DNA from: Janthinobacterium sp. 67
Lineage (GTDB): Bacteria > Pseudomonadota > Gammaproteobacteria > Burkholderiales > Burkholderiaceae_D
Direction of reading: 5' to 3'
NCBI RefSeq assembly: GCF_002797895.1
Contig: NZ_PGES01000001.1
Location: forward strand, 4,960,001 to 5,024,000
DNA: 64,000 bases
Shown: positions 39,687 to 49,284 of the stretch, piece by piece
Layout: each line of letters begins with the position of its first letter
Numbering within the stretch: position 1 is the first letter of the stretch
The notes under the pieces: generated by a model
Seen by the model: the letters and a program-made list of their open reading frames with translations, nothing else
What the model was told of the DNA's origin: nothing
The model's database searches: none
Program-made: the position numbers and the translations under genes

Positions 39687-41555
39687 ATGAAACTGTTAGA
39701 AACCATCAATGAACCAGCGCAAGTGCGCAAGCTGGCCCGCTCGCAACTGGTGCCGCTGGCCCAGGAACTGCGCAGTTTCCTGCTTGACTCCGTGTCCAAG
39801 ACGGGCGGCCACCTGTCGTCCAACCTGGGCACGGTCGAGCTGACCGTCGCGCTGCATTACGTGTTCAACACGCCGCACGACCGCATCGTGTGGGACGTGG
39901 GCCACCAGACCTATTCGCACAAGATCCTGACGGGCCGCCGCGAGCGCATGCACACCCTGCGCCAGAAGGATGGCATTTCCGGCTTCCCGAAACGCGACGA
40001 AAGCGAGTACGACACCTTCGGCACGGCGCACTCGTCGACGTCGATCTCGGCCGCCCTTGGCATGGCGCAGGCCGCCAAGATCAAGGGCGACCCGCTGCAC
40101 GCGATCGCCGTGATCGGCGACGGTTCGATGACGGCCGGCATGGCCTTCGAGGCGATGAACAACGCGGGCGTGCAGGAAGACGTCAACCTGCTGGTGATTT
40201 TGAACGACAACGACATGTCGATCTCGCCGCCCGTGGGCGCACTGAACCGCCACCTGGCGCGCTTGATGTCGGGCCAGTTCTATGCGGCCGCGAAAAATGT
40301 CGGCAAGTCCATGCTGCCGGCGCCCGTGCTGGAACTGGCGAAGCGCTTTGAAGAGCACGCCAAAGGCATGGTCGTGCCCGCCACCATGTTCGAGGAATTC
40401 GGTTTCAACTACATCGGCCCCATCGATGGCCACGACCTCGATTCGCTGATCCCGACCTTGCAAAACATCAAGCAGTTGAAGGGCCCGCAATTCCTGCACG
40501 TGGTCACCAAGAAGGGCCAGGGCTACAAGCTGGCCGAGGCGGAACCGATTTTGTACCACGGCACGCCGAAGTTCAATCCGGCGGAAGGCATCAAGCCGGC
40601 CACGGCGCCGGGCAAGATGACGTACACGGAAGTGTTCGGCAACTGGCTGTGCGACATGGCGGCCCACGACAAGCGCCTGGTGGGCATCACGCCGGCCATG
40701 CGCGAAGGCTCGGGCATGGTGAAATTTGAACAGCAATTCCCCAACCGCTATTTCGACGTCGGCATCGCCGAGCAGCATTCCGTGACCTTCGGCGCCGGCC
40801 TGGCCTGCGAAGGCTTGAAACCCGTCGTGGCCATCTATTCGACCTTCCTGCAGCGCGCCTACGATCAATTGATACACGACGTGGCCCTGCAAAACCTGGA
40901 CGTGACGTTCGCGCTGGACCGCGCCGGCCTCGTGGGCGCAGATGGCGCCACGCACGCGGGCAATTACGACATGGCGTTTTTGCGCTGCATCCCGAACATG
41001 GTCATCATGGCCGCGTCGGACGAAAACGAATGCCGCCAAATGCTGACGACGGGCTACCGCTACCCGGGCCCGGCCGCCATCCGCTATCCGCGCGGCGCCG
41101 GTGCCGGCGTGGCCATCGTGCCGGAACTGAGCAGCATCGAAATCGGCAAGGGCGAGATCAAGCGCCAGGGCAAGCGCATCGCCATCCTGGCCTTCGGTTC
41201 CATGGTGGCGCCGAGCGTGGCGGCGGGCGACAAGCTCGACGCGACGGTGGTCAACATGCGCTTCGTCAAGCCGCTCGACGTGGCGCTGGTGAAACAGCTG
41301 GCCGCGGAGCACGATTACCTGGTGACGGTGGAAGAGGGCTGCATCATGGGCGGCGCCGGTTCGGCCGTGGCCGAAGCGCTGGCGGCGGAAGGGATCGTCA
41401 AGCCGATTTTGATGCTGGGCTTGCCCGACACCTTCATCGACCATGGCGACCCCGTGCAACTGCTGAAAAGCGTGGGTCTCGATGCCGCCGGCATTGCCGC
41501 GTCGATTGAACAGCGTTTTGGCGGCACGCAGCCGCGCCTGGCTGTCGTCAGCTAA
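39687..41555 (+). CDS. dxs: 1-Deoxy-D-xylulose-5-phosphate synthase
   Basis: 622 residues; TPP-dependent first step of the MEP isoprenoid pathway, also supplying thiazole and pyridoxal precursors. TPP-binding [18 protein letters not shown] continues to LNDNDMSIS; the catalytic histidines lie in VGHQTYSHK and TAHSSTSIS; the transketolase domain has [18 protein letters not shown] and [13 protein letters not shown]. It is the last gene of the operon, followed by a strong terminator. Its need for TPP links it with the thi operon. Confidence 0.97.
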   Translation: MKLLETINEPAQVRKLARSQLVPLAQELRSFLLDSVSKTGGHLSSNLGTVELTVALHYVFNTPHDRIVWDVGHQTYSHKILTGRRERMHTLRQKDGISGFPKRDESEYDTFGTAHSSTSISAALGMAQAAKIKGDPLHAIAVIGDGSMTAGMAFEAMNNAGVQEDVNLLVILNDNDMSISPPVGALNRHLARLMSGQFYAAAKNVGKSMLPAPVLELAKRFEEHAKGMVVPATMFEEFGFNYIGPIDGHDLDSLIPTLQNIKQLKGPQFLHVVTKKGQGYKLAEAEPILYHGTPKFNPAEGIKPATAPGKMTYTEVFGNWLCDMAAHDKRLVGITPAMREGSGMVKFEQQFPNRYFDVGIAEQHSVTFGAGLACEGLKPVVAIYSTFLQRAYDQLIHDVALQNLDVTFALDRAGLVGADGATHAGNYDMAFLRCIPNMVIMAASDENECRQMLTTGYRYPGPAAIRYPRGAGAGVAIVPELSSIEIGKGEIKRQGKRIAILAFGSMVAPSVAAGDKLDATVVNMRFVKPLDVALVKQLAAEHDYLVTVEEGCIMGGAGSAVAEALAAEGIVKPILMLGLPDTFIDHGDPVQLLKSVGLDAAGIAASIEQRFGGTQPRLAVVS

Positions 41556-41574
41556 GTTTGCCTGCATACAGAGA

Positions 41575-41602
41575 AGCGGCACTGCGGTGCCGCTTTTTTT
41601 TC
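41575..41602 (+). terminator. Rho-independent terminator of the dxs operon
   Basis: AGCGGCAC/GTGCCGCT stem with a TGCG tetraloop, then nine T. Confidence 0.92.
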
Positions 41603-41686
41603 GCCTTTTCCTGATTTACATTGCACTGCAACATTTTTCGCCGGGGAATGCTACGATGACGCTTTGATACCCTTTCAAAGTCCAAC

Positions 41687-43813
41687 TTGCATTTCAGGAA
41701 ACTTCACCGCCGTACGCGCGCACTGGCCGGCCGCTGGCTGACGGGCATGCACGCCTATACCGACAAGCTGGCGCAGCGCCGTCCCCTGTGGATGGTCAGC
41801 CTGGCCATCGATGAAACGAATTTGTCCGAGGGCTTGCGGGCCGCCTGCGCGTCGAGCGCCATGTTGCTGCTGGGCTTGCTGTTCGACCACCCCGATTTTT
41901 CCTGGGCCGCCATCGGTGCCTTCTGGACCTGCCTGGCCGACGCGGCCGGCACGCGGCGCATGCGTTTCGTCTCGATGGTGGGCTTCGGCTTGCTGTCGAC
42001 CGTGGCAGGCGGCCTGACGGCGCTGGCGGCAGGCCATGGCGTGGCGGCCGCCGCCGTCGCCGTCATGGTGTTTTCCTGGGCCGGCGCGCTGGCGCGCATC
42101 TGGGGCGCGGCCACGGCGCAAGTGGCCATCCTGGCGGCCACGGCCTGCGTGGTGATGGTCACGCATCCTCTTGAATCGATGACGCAGACGGCGCCTTTCC
42201 TGGGTCTGTACATGTTCGGCTGCCTGTTTGCCACCGTGCTCAGTTTTACGGTCTGGCGCATCCACCCGTTCAGCCCGGCCAGGCGCGCCATCCGCGCCGC
42301 GTATTCGCGCCTGGCCGGCATCGCGCGCGACAATGCGCGCTTCCTGGAGCAGGGCCCGGCGCTGCCGGACGCGGCCGCGCATGGCGCCAGCTACCGTTCC
42401 CAGGCGCGCGCCGCGCTGGAAGCGGCGCGCGTGGCGTTGGCCGCCGTGCCGCCCGCCCGCGCGGGACGCAGCGCCCTGTACGACAACTTGCTGCTGGCGC
42501 TCAGCGACGCCGAGCGCATCTTCGCCTATCTGATCGCCGTCACGCATACGTGCGAGCGCGAGCAGCAGCGCCTGCGCCAGGATCCGCGCGCGCGGCGCAG
42601 CCTGGAAGTGATGGCCGTGCTGCTGCGCCGCCTGGGACTAGCCGTGCAGCGCCAGCCGGCAACGCCGCCGCTGGCCTTGCAGCGCCGCCTGGCTGGCTGC
42701 GGACGGCGCCTGGAAGCGGCGCTGGGCGCCTTGCTGCCCTTGCGCCTGAACGTGGACTTCATGGAACTGGGCATGCCGCGCGCGACGCAGCTGCCGTGGC
42801 GCGAGGCGGCTTTCCTGGCGCTGGGGCAGGCATGGCAAACGGCGAAGGTCAACGCCACGCCGCAATCGTTGAGCTGGCGCCATGCGGCGCGCGTGTCGCT
42901 GGCGACGACGGCCGGTTTCCTGCTGGTCGAAGCCTTGCATATTCCGTTCGGCTACTGGGCCACCATGGCGACCTTGTTGATCTTGCAGCCGTCCGTGTCG
43001 ACCACCTGGCCGCGTGGCATCGAGCGCGTCGCGGGCAGCGTGCTGGGTGCCGTGCTGGCCGTGCTGATCGGCCTGGTTATTTACACGCCGCTGGGCATCT
43101 CGCTGGTGGTGTTTCCCCTGATCGTCGCCACCATGGCCTTGCGCCGGGTCAGCTACAGCCTGCACGTGCTGTTCATGACGCCGGCCTTCGTGCTGGTGGC
43201 CGACTATGCGGCGCCGGCCAGCGAGATGGTGTACGCGATTAGCCGCCTGGGCAACAATGTGCTGGGCTGCGTGCTGGCCCTGCTGGCCACGTTTTTCCTG
43301 TGGCCGGACCGCGAGGCGGACGACCTCGACCAGCGCCTGGCGAAAGCCGTGTCGGCCAACCTGAAATACCTGCTGGCCGTGCTGGCGGCGGGCGGACGGT
43401 GGGATAGCGCGATTGCGCGCCTGCGCCGCGAGGCGGGGCTGGCCAGCAATAACGCGGAGCAAGTGCTGCAGCGCCTGCGCATCGAGCGCCGCCTGGACCG
43501 CAGCAGTGGCGTGGGCCTGGCGGCATTGCGTACCTTGCCGCTGCTGCGCCGCGTGGCAGGCAGCACGGCGCGCATCAGTCTGAGTCCGCAGGCCGAACCG
43601 GCGCCGCCCGCATTGCAACGGTGGATCGCGGAGGTCAGCGGGGAAATCGATGCGCTGCTGCGCGGTGCAGCCGATGCCAGTGCGCCGGGACCCTGCGCGG
43701 CCGAAGGCTTGACTGCCCTGCAAGCGGACGCCGTGGCCCAGGTGCAACTGTTGCGCGGCTTGCTGCGCGAGCACGTGCAGGCGGCCGATGGCGCGGTGGC
43801 ATCCTCGCGCTGA
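41687..43813 (+). CDS. FUSC-family membrane protein (aromatic-acid efflux type)
   Basis: 708 residues from a TTG at 41687; an ATG at 41747 would give 688. Two sets of membrane helices (about 55-185 and 400-540) flank a long cytoplasmic helical domain, as in the YccS/fusaric-acid-resistance (FUSC) family. The second module has HIPFGYWATMATLLILQPSV and RVAGSVLGAVLAVLIGL. Relatives export hydroxylated aromatic acids with a periplasmic adaptor; no adaptor or outer-membrane gene is adjacent. Neither start has a good Shine-Dalgarno. Confidence 0.85.
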   Translation: MHFRKLHRRTRALAGRWLTGMHAYTDKLAQRRPLWMVSLAIDETNLSEGLRAACASSAMLLLGLLFDHPDFSWAAIGAFWTCLADAAGTRRMRFVSMVGFGLLSTVAGGLTALAAGHGVAAAAVAVMVFSWAGALARIWGAATAQVAILAATACVVMVTHPLESMTQTAPFLGLYMFGCLFATVLSFTVWRIHPFSPARRAIRAAYSRLAGIARDNARFLEQGPALPDAAAHGASYRSQARAALEAARVALAAVPPARAGRSALYDNLLLALSDAERIFAYLIAVTHTCEREQQRLRQDPRARRSLEVMAVLLRRLGLAVQRQPATPPLALQRRLAGCGRRLEAALGALLPLRLNVDFMELGMPRATQLPWREAAFLALGQAWQTAKVNATPQSLSWRHAARVSLATTAGFLLVEALHIPFGYWATMATLLILQPSVSTTWPRGIERVAGSVLGAVLAVLIGLVIYTPLGISLVVFPLIVATMALRRVSYSLHVLFMTPAFVLVADYAAPASEMVYAISRLGNNVLGCVLALLATFFLWPDREADDLDQRLAKAVSANLKYLLAVLAAGGRWDSAIARLRREAGLASNNAEQVLQRLRIERRLDRSSGVGLAALRTLPLLRRVAGSTARISLSPQAEPAPPALQRWIAEVSGEIDALLRGAADASAPGPCAAEGLTALQADAVAQVQLLRGLLREHVQAADGAVASSR

Positions 43814-43826
43814 AGGTGGCCGCCGG

Positions 43827-43854
43827 GCCGGCTGCGCCCGCAACCGGCTTTTTT
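43827..43854 (+). terminator. Terminator after the FUSC gene
   Basis: GCCGG/CCGGC stem with a 12-nt loop, then six T. Confidence 0.75.
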
Positions 43855-43971
43855 CATGCTTGCGGCGCCAATATTGTAGAGACGTTTGGCGCCTGCCAAT
43901 CTCTCCAAATTCCACATTTCATGGGCTTCCCCGATATATTTTCCAAACTGGAAATTTATCGAAAGGAAACG

Positions 43972-44000
43972 TTGACTCTAAAATAAGTGCGGTCTATATT
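43972..44000 (+). promoter_or_regulatory. Promoter of the glutaredoxin/small-protein operon
   Basis: TTGACT at 43972-43977, exactly 17 bp, TATATT at 43995-44000. The surrounding region is AT-rich. About 85 nt of leader precede the ATG. Confidence 0.7.
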
Positions 44001-44091
44001 CGATTTTGCAGGATGTAAATTCTAAAAGTAATCAGCATTCAACCGCAAGCGGCATTCTTTTGCCACGTCAATCGAAGGTAGAAAATGTTTC

Positions 44092-44472
44092 ATGATGCAA
44101 AAGAAAATTAAAACCATCGCCATGTATGGCGTGATCCTGGCCGCTGGCCTGGGCTGCGGTTATGGCCTGTCCCTGTTGCCCGGCTTGTTCAAGTCGAATT
44201 ACACCGAGGGCAATTACGCCGCATATTTCCCGAATGCCCAGGCGAAAGTGGTGCTGTACGGCACGGACTGGTGCGGCTATTGCGCCAAGACGCGCGCGTA
44301 TTTCAAGGAAAACAAGATCGAATTCGTCGATCTCGATATCGAGAAATCCCCGGAAGCGAAGAAAGCCCATGACGCGCTGGGCGGTGGCGGCGTGCCGGTG
44401 GTGTTGATTGGCAACCGCAAGATACAGGGTTTCAATGCGGGCGCGCTGGAAGCGGCGCTGAAGAAAATTTGA
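44092..44472 (+). CDS. Membrane-anchored glutaredoxin
   Basis: 126 residues (ATG at 44092 or the adjacent one at 44095). A single N-terminal membrane helix (about 9-30) is followed by a glutaredoxin domain with the redox motif W60-CGYC (Cys61, Cys64), the cis-proline segment GGVPVVLIGN and the glutathione-site-like GFNAGALEAAL. The positive N-terminus places the helix as an anchor; which side of the membrane holds the active site is uncertain. The next gene, 32 bp on, encodes a small secreted six-cysteine protein, a plausible substrate or partner. Confidence 0.88.
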   Translation: MMQKKIKTIAMYGVILAAGLGCGYGLSLLPGLFKSNYTEGNYAAYFPNAQAKVVLYGTDWCGYCAKTRAYFKENKIEFVDLDIEKSPEAKKAHDALGGGGVPVVLIGNRKIQGFNAGALEAALKKI

Positions 44473-44504
44473 CGTCCCAATTTTCTTAATTTCAAAGGCT
44501 GAGC

Positions 44505-44696
44505 ATGTTCAAAAAGATTGCCGCCTTCCTGTTTGCCGCTGGCGCGGCCCTGTCTTTCAGCGTGCACGCGAGCGGCCCCGATTGCACCTTTGTCTGCGAA
44601 CGCAAGCTGCTCGATTGCGTCGAATTCGGCCAGCCGGCCTGCATGGAAAATTATCAGGCTTGCCAAAAGGAATGCCTGCGCCCGCCGCGTAACTGA
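44505..44696 (+). CDS. Small secreted protein with mirror-symmetric six-cysteine pattern
   Basis: 63 residues. The signal peptide (MFKKIAAFLFAAGAALSFSV, cleaved near HAS) leaves a ~40-residue mature peptide with Cys27, 31, 38, 46, 53 and 57. The spacing is x3-x6-x7-x6-x3, a palindrome of two CxxxC arms, as expected for a helical hairpin clamped by disulfides. I recognise no family. Co-location with the glutaredoxin suggests thiol chemistry in the periplasm. AAAGGC precedes the ATG. Confidence 0.75.
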   Translation: MFKKIAAFLFAAGAALSFSVHASGPDCTFVCERKLLDCVEFGQPACMENYQACQKECLRPPRN

Positions 44697-44768
44697 CGCG
44701 CGGATGCAATACCCGTTTGCGGATGCCTACTGATCGCCTGACCGTTGGCCAAGCCGGCATAGGCTGCT

Positions 44769-45323
44769 TTATCCCCGCGTGCGGTCATGCCGCCACAGCA
44801 CGTCGCTGCCGCCGGCAAAGCGGTTGAGCACGCGCGACAGCACGAACAGCAGGTCCGACAATCGGTTCACGTACTGGCGCGGGTGCTCATGGATGGTTTC
44901 CGCATTGGCCAGCGCGACGATGCTGCGCTCGGCGCGGCGGCAGACGGTGCGGCATACGTGGGCCAGCGAGGCGGCGCGCGAGCCGGCCGGCAGGATGAAT
45001 TCGGAGAGGGCCGGCAAGTCCGCATTGTATTTCGCCAGCAAATCGTCGAGGCGCAGCACGTGTTCTTCCTTGATCAGCTGGTAGCCGGGGATGCAGATTT
45101 CTCCGCCCAGGTCGAACAGGTCGTGCTGGATGGCCACCAGCTCGTCGCGCAAGGCGTCGGGCATGGCTTCGCACAGCAGCAAGCCGATATTGGAGTTCAG
45201 TTCGTCCACGTCGCCCATGGCGTGGATGCGCGCGCTGTCCTTGCTGGTGCGGCTGCCGTCGCCCAGGCCGGTGCTGCCATTGTCGCCCGTGCGCGTGGCG
45301 ATTTTCGAAAGTCGGTTGCCCAT
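44769..45323 (-). CDS. Cob(I)alamin adenosyltransferase, PduO type
   Basis: 184 residues. It transfers the adenosyl group of ATP to cob(I)alamin. Characteristic segments are KIATRTGDNGSTGLGDGSR (ATP-binding N-terminus), DELNSNIGLLL, FILPAGSRAASLAHVCRTVC and RRAERS, and YVNRLSDLLFVLSR. The frame is open far upstream, but homology and AGGATC spacing put the start at 45323. It is divergent from glcD; the two promoters share about 130 bp. Confidence 0.94.
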   Translation of the reverse strand: MGNRLSKIATRTGDNGSTGLGDGSRTSKDSARIHAMGDVDELNSNIGLLLCEAMPDALRDELVAIQHDLFDLGGEICIPGYQLIKEEHVLRLDDLLAKYNADLPALSEFILPAGSRAASLAHVCRTVCRRAERSIVALANAETIHEHPRQYVNRLSDLLFVLSRVLNRFAGGSDVLWRHDRTRG

Positions 45324-45434
45324 GATGCTGATCCTGTAAAGAAGAATGGGGGCAGCATACGACACTGCGCGCCGCCTGGCCGCGGATTTGCGGGCAAATC
45401 GGACAAAAAATGCGGCGCGCGCCACTTTTGTGCT

Positions 45435-45440
45435 TACAAT
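45435..45440 (+). promoter_or_regulatory. -10 box of the glcDEF operon
   Basis: TACAAT 12 bp before the glcD ATG, implying a very short leader. No convincing -35. Confidence 0.35.
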
Positions 45441-45452
45441 CGTTGCACGCCC

Positions 45453-46964
45453 ATGTCCATTTGTCCCCATCTTATGCTCAATGCCGCTCCTGAATCCGGA
45501 TTGACCGCCGCGCGCCAGCAAGCCGTCGTCGCGGCCCTGCTGGCCGTGCTGCCGGCCCGCTGCGTGCTGTCCGACGCGGAAGACACGCGCCCGTATGAAT
45601 GCGACGGCCTGGCCGCCTACCGCCAGTTGCCGATGGTGGTTACCTTGCCGGACACGGAAGAACAGGTCATCGCCATCCTCGGCGTCTGCCGCGAACTTGG
45701 CGTGCCGATCGTGCCGCGCGGCGCCGGCACGGGCCTGTCGGGCGGCGCCTTGCCCATCGCCGACGGCGTGGTGCTGTCGACGGCGCGTCTGAACCGCATC
45801 GTGCGCCTCGATGCGTATGCGCGCACGGCCGTGGTGCAGCCGGGCGTGCGCAACCTGGCCATTTCCGAAGCGGCCGCGCAATATGCGCTGTATTACGCGC
45901 CCGACCCCTCGTCGCAGATCGCCTGCAGCATCGGCGGCAACGTGGCGGAAAATTCGGGCGGCGTGCATTGCCTCAAATACGGACTGACCGTGCACAACGT
46001 ACTGCGCGTGCGCGTCGTCACCATCGACGGCGACGTGCTGGAACTGGGCGGCGAATGCCTGGATTCGCCAGGCCTGGACCTGCTGGCCGTCTTCATCGGC
46101 TCCGAAGGCATGCTGGGCATCGTCACGGAAGTGACCGTGAAATTGGTGCCGAAGCCGGCCACGGCCAGAGTCATCATGGCCTCGTTCGGCGACGTCGTCA
46201 CGGGCGGCAATGCCGTGGCCAACGTGATCGCCGCCGGCATCATCCCGGCCGGACTGGAAATGATGGACCAGACGTCGTCGCGCATGGTCGAACCGTTCGT
46301 CAAGGCCGGCTACGACATCGATGCGGCGGCCATTTTGCTGTGCGAAGCGGACGGCACGCACGAGGAAGTGGAAGAGGAAATCGCCCGCATGACGGCCGTG
46401 CTGGAAGGGGCGGGCGCCAGCGCGATTGCCGTTTCGCAGTCGGAAGCGGAGCGCATGAAATTCTGGTCCGGCCGCAAGAACGCCTTTCCCGCCGCCGGAC
46501 GCATCTCGCCCGACTACTACTGCATGGACGGCACCATCCCGCGAAAAAAACTGGCGGAAGTGCTGACGGGGATCGCCGCCATGGAAACGACGCATGGCTT
46601 GCGCTGCGCGAACGTGTTCCACGCGGGCGACGGCAATCTGCACCCCTTGATCCTGTTCGACGCCAACATGCCCGGCGAATTCGAGCGCGCCGAAGCGTTT
46701 GGCGCCGACATCCTGGCCCTGTGCGTGGCCGTGGGCGGCACCATCACGGGCGAGCATGGCGTGGGCATGGAAAAGATCAATTCCATGTGCGTGCAATTTA
46801 CGCGCGCCGAACTCGATGCCTTCTTTGCCGTCAAGCGCGCCTTCGATCCCCACGCCTTGCTGAACCCGGACAAGGCGATTCCCACCTTGAACCGCTGCGC
46901 CGAATTCGGCAAGATGCATGTGACGGCGGGGCGGCTGCCATTCGCCAACCTGCCCCGTTTTTAA
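45453..46964 (+). CDS. glcD: Glycolate oxidase subunit GlcD (FAD-linked)
   Basis: 503 residues. The FAD-binding type 4 domain has PIVPRGAGTGLSGGA, PDPSSQIACSIGGNVAENSG and FIGSEGMLGIVTEV; the C-terminal FAD-oxidase domain has NVFHAGDGNLHPLILFD and GGTITGEHGVGMEK. It oxidises glycolate (or D-lactate) to the keto acid and passes electrons through GlcE and GlcF to the quinone pool. The ATG at 45453 is favoured by homology and the -10 box. A second ATG (MLNAAPESGL) is 21 nt downstream. Confidence 0.95.
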   Translation: MSICPHLMLNAAPESGLTAARQQAVVAALLAVLPARCVLSDAEDTRPYECDGLAAYRQLPMVVTLPDTEEQVIAILGVCRELGVPIVPRGAGTGLSGGALPIADGVVLSTARLNRIVRLDAYARTAVVQPGVRNLAISEAAAQYALYYAPDPSSQIACSIGGNVAENSGGVHCLKYGLTVHNVLRVRVVTIDGDVLELGGECLDSPGLDLLAVFIGSEGMLGIVTEVTVKLVPKPATARVIMASFGDVVTGGNAVANVIAAGIIPAGLEMMDQTSSRMVEPFVKAGYDIDAAAILLCEADGTHEEVEEEIARMTAVLEGAGASAIAVSQSEAERMKFWSGRKNAFPAAGRISPDYYCMDGTIPRKKLAEVLTGIAAMETTHGLRCANVFHAGDGNLHPLILFDANMPGEFERAEAFGADILALCVAVGGTITGEHGVGMEKINSMCVQFTRAELDAFFAVKRAFDPHALLNPDKAIPTLNRCAEFGKMHVTAGRLPFANLPRF

Positions 46965-46980
46965 TCTGCCGGAGACTCTT

Positions 46981-48051
46981 TTGCAAGCAATCGTTGAACA
47001 ATTCAGGCAGCAGATCCTGGCGGCCAGCGCGGCGGGCAGCCCCTTGCGCCTGCGCGGCGGCGGCACGAAGGACTGGTATGGACAGCAGCTCAAAGGCGAG
47101 GTGCTCGACACGCGCGCCTATGCGGGCATCATCGACTATGAACCGACGGAGCTGGTAGTCACGGCCCGCTGTGGCACGCCGCTGGCGGAAATCGAGGCGG
47201 CGCTGGCCGCGCGCAACCAGATGCTGGCGTTCGAACCGCCGCATTTCGGCCCTGGCGCCACGGTGGGCGGCGCCGCCGCCAGCGCCTTGTCCGGCCCGCG
47301 CCGGGCCAGCGCCGGTGCGCTGCGCGATTTCGTGCTGGGCGCCGTGCTGATGGATGGCCATGGCGAACGCCTGGCCTTCGGCGGACAAGTCATGAAGAAC
47401 GTGGCCGGCTACGATGTCTCGCGCCTGCTGGCGGGCTCCTTGGGCACCCTGGGCCTGATCCTGGAAGTGTCGCTGAAGGTGCTGCCCTTGCCGCTGCGCG
47501 AAGCGACGTTACGCTTGCCTTGCGCGGAAATCGCCGCCTTGCGCATGCTCAATGAGTGGGCGGGCAAGCCGCTGCCGATATCGGCCAGCTGCTGGCATGA
47601 CGGCGTGTTGACGGTGCGCCTGTCCGGCGCCGAGGCGGCCGTCTCGGCGGCGCTGCAATCCCTGGGTGGCGAAGTGCTGACGCACGATGACGCGGCCGTC
47701 TTCTGGCTGTCCGTGCGCGAGCAAACGCACGCATTCTTTGCGGGCGCGGGCAGCCTGTGGCGCCTGTCGCTGCCGCCGCACGCCAGCGCCATGATTTTAA
47801 AAGGGCGCCAGCTGATCGAGTGGGGCGGCGCGCAGCGCTGGCTCAAGCTCGATGGCGACGCCGATGCGGCCGGCAGCGTGCAGATTCGCCAGGCCGTGGC
47901 GGCCGCTGGCGGCCACGCCACCCTGTTCCGTGGCGGCGACAAGGCCGTGGGCGTGTTCCATCCGCTGGCGCCGGCCGTGGCCACCATCCACCAGCGCCTG
48001 CGGCAGGCTTTCGACCCGGCCGGCATCTTCAACCCGCACAGAATGTATTGA
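46981..48051 (+). CDS. glcE: Glycolate oxidase subunit GlcE
   Basis: 356 residues from a TTG start with GGAGA 7 nt upstream; no ATG fits. It is a shorter FAD-binding subunit with LRLRGGGTKDWYG, MLAFEPPHFGPGATVGGAAA and GGQVMKNVAGYDVSRLLAGS and ends PAGIFNPHRMY. It is essential for activity in the E. coli GlcDEF complex (family knowledge). It lies 16 bp after glcD and 6 bp before glcF. Confidence 0.94.
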   Translation: MQAIVEQFRQQILAASAAGSPLRLRGGGTKDWYGQQLKGEVLDTRAYAGIIDYEPTELVVTARCGTPLAEIEAALAARNQMLAFEPPHFGPGATVGGAAASALSGPRRASAGALRDFVLGAVLMDGHGERLAFGGQVMKNVAGYDVSRLLAGSLGTLGLILEVSLKVLPLPLREATLRLPCAEIAALRMLNEWAGKPLPISASCWHDGVLTVRLSGAEAAVSAALQSLGGEVLTHDDAAVFWLSVREQTHAFFAGAGSLWRLSLPPHASAMILKGRQLIEWGGAQRWLKLDGDADAAGSVQIRQAVAAAGGHATLFRGGDKAVGVFHPLAPAVATIHQRLRQAFDPAGIFNPHRMY

Positions 48052-48057
48052 GCGCGC

Positions 48058-49284
48058 ATGCAAACCAATCTCGCCGATTTCATCAAGAATACGCCGGCAG
48101 GCGACGAAGCCGAAGCCATCCTGCGCGCCTGCGTGCATTGCGGTTTTTGCACGGCCACCTGTCCCACCTACCAGTTGCTGGGCGACGAACTCGATGGCCC
48201 GCGAGGACGCATCTACCTGATCAAGCAAGTGCTCGAAGGCGCGCCCGTCACGGCCAAGACGCAGACGCACCTGGACCGCTGCCTGACCTGCCGCAACTGC
48301 GAGTCGACCTGTCCGTCCGGGGTGCAGTACGGGCGACTGGTCGACATCGGCCGCAACGTCGTCGAGCAGCGCGTGCAGCGCCCCTTGCGCGAACGGGCGC
48401 TGCGCTTCGCGCTGAAGGAAGCCTTGCCGCGCCGCTGGCTATTTACGCCCGTGTACAAGGCGGGGCAGGCGCTGCGTCCGCTGCTCTCAAAAAACTTGCA
48501 GGATAAATTGCGCCCGGGCGCGCAAGCCGGCGCCTGGCCCACGCGCCAGCATGCGCGCAGCATGCTGCTGCTCGACGGCTGCGTGCAGCCGGCCATGTCG
48601 CCGAACATCAACGCGGCCACGGCGCGCGTGTTTGACGCGCTGGGCGTGCAACTGATCGTCGCGCCGAAGGCGGGTTGCTGCGGCGCGCTGCGCCATCACC
48701 TGAACGACCAGGACGCGGCGCTGGACGACATGCGCCGCAATATCGACGCCTGGTGGCCGTATGTGGAAAGCGCGGAAGCCATCGTCATGACGGCCTCCGG
48801 CTGCGGCGCCACGGTGAAGGAATATGGCCATTTGCTGGCGCACGATGCGCAGTATGCGGAGAAGGCGCGGCGCATCGCGGCGCTGACGCGCGATCTGTCC
48901 GAGATCATGCCGGCGTTTGAAGCGGAACTGACGGCTCTGCTGCAAGGGCGCATCGGAAAACGGGTGGCGTATCACCCGCCGTGCACCCTGCAGCATGGCC
49001 AGCAGGTGCGCGGCAAGGTGGAGCAGGTGCTGCGCGCCGTCGGCGTCGACGTGCGCCTGTGCGCGGACAGCCATCTGTGCTGCGGTTCTGCGGGCACGTA
49101 TTCGATCCTGCAGCCGGCACTGTCGCAGCAGCTGCGCGACAACAAGGTGGCGAACCTGGAAGCGTGCGAGCCGGAGATGATCGTGTCGGCCAATATCGGC
49201 TGCCTGAGCCATTTGCAGTCTGGCACGGAGACGCCCGTGCGGCACTGGATAGAACTGATCGACTCGGCCTTGACGGTTAAATAG
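48058..49284 (+). CDS. glcF: Glycolate oxidase iron-sulfur subunit GlcF
   Basis: 408 residues. Two 4Fe-4S motifs are visible (CVHCGFCTATCPTY and CLTCRNCESTCPSG), followed by two CCG domains with GCCGALRHHL and HLCCGSAGTY. It carries electrons from GlcD/E to the membrane quinone. The last 8 bp overlap the 3' end of the convergent GGDEF-EAL gene. Confidence 0.96.
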   Translation: MQTNLADFIKNTPAGDEAEAILRACVHCGFCTATCPTYQLLGDELDGPRGRIYLIKQVLEGAPVTAKTQTHLDRCLTCRNCESTCPSGVQYGRLVDIGRNVVEQRVQRPLRERALRFALKEALPRRWLFTPVYKAGQALRPLLSKNLQDKLRPGAQAGAWPTRQHARSMLLLDGCVQPAMSPNINAATARVFDALGVQLIVAPKAGCCGALRHHLNDQDAALDDMRRNIDAWWPYVESAEAIVMTASGCGATVKEYGHLLAHDAQYAEKARRIAALTRDLSEIMPAFEAELTALLQGRIGKRVAYHPPCTLQHGQQVRGKVEQVLRAVGVDVRLCADSHLCCGSAGTYSILQPALSQQLRDNKVANLEACEPEMIVSANIGCLSHLQSGTETPVRHWIELIDSALTVK

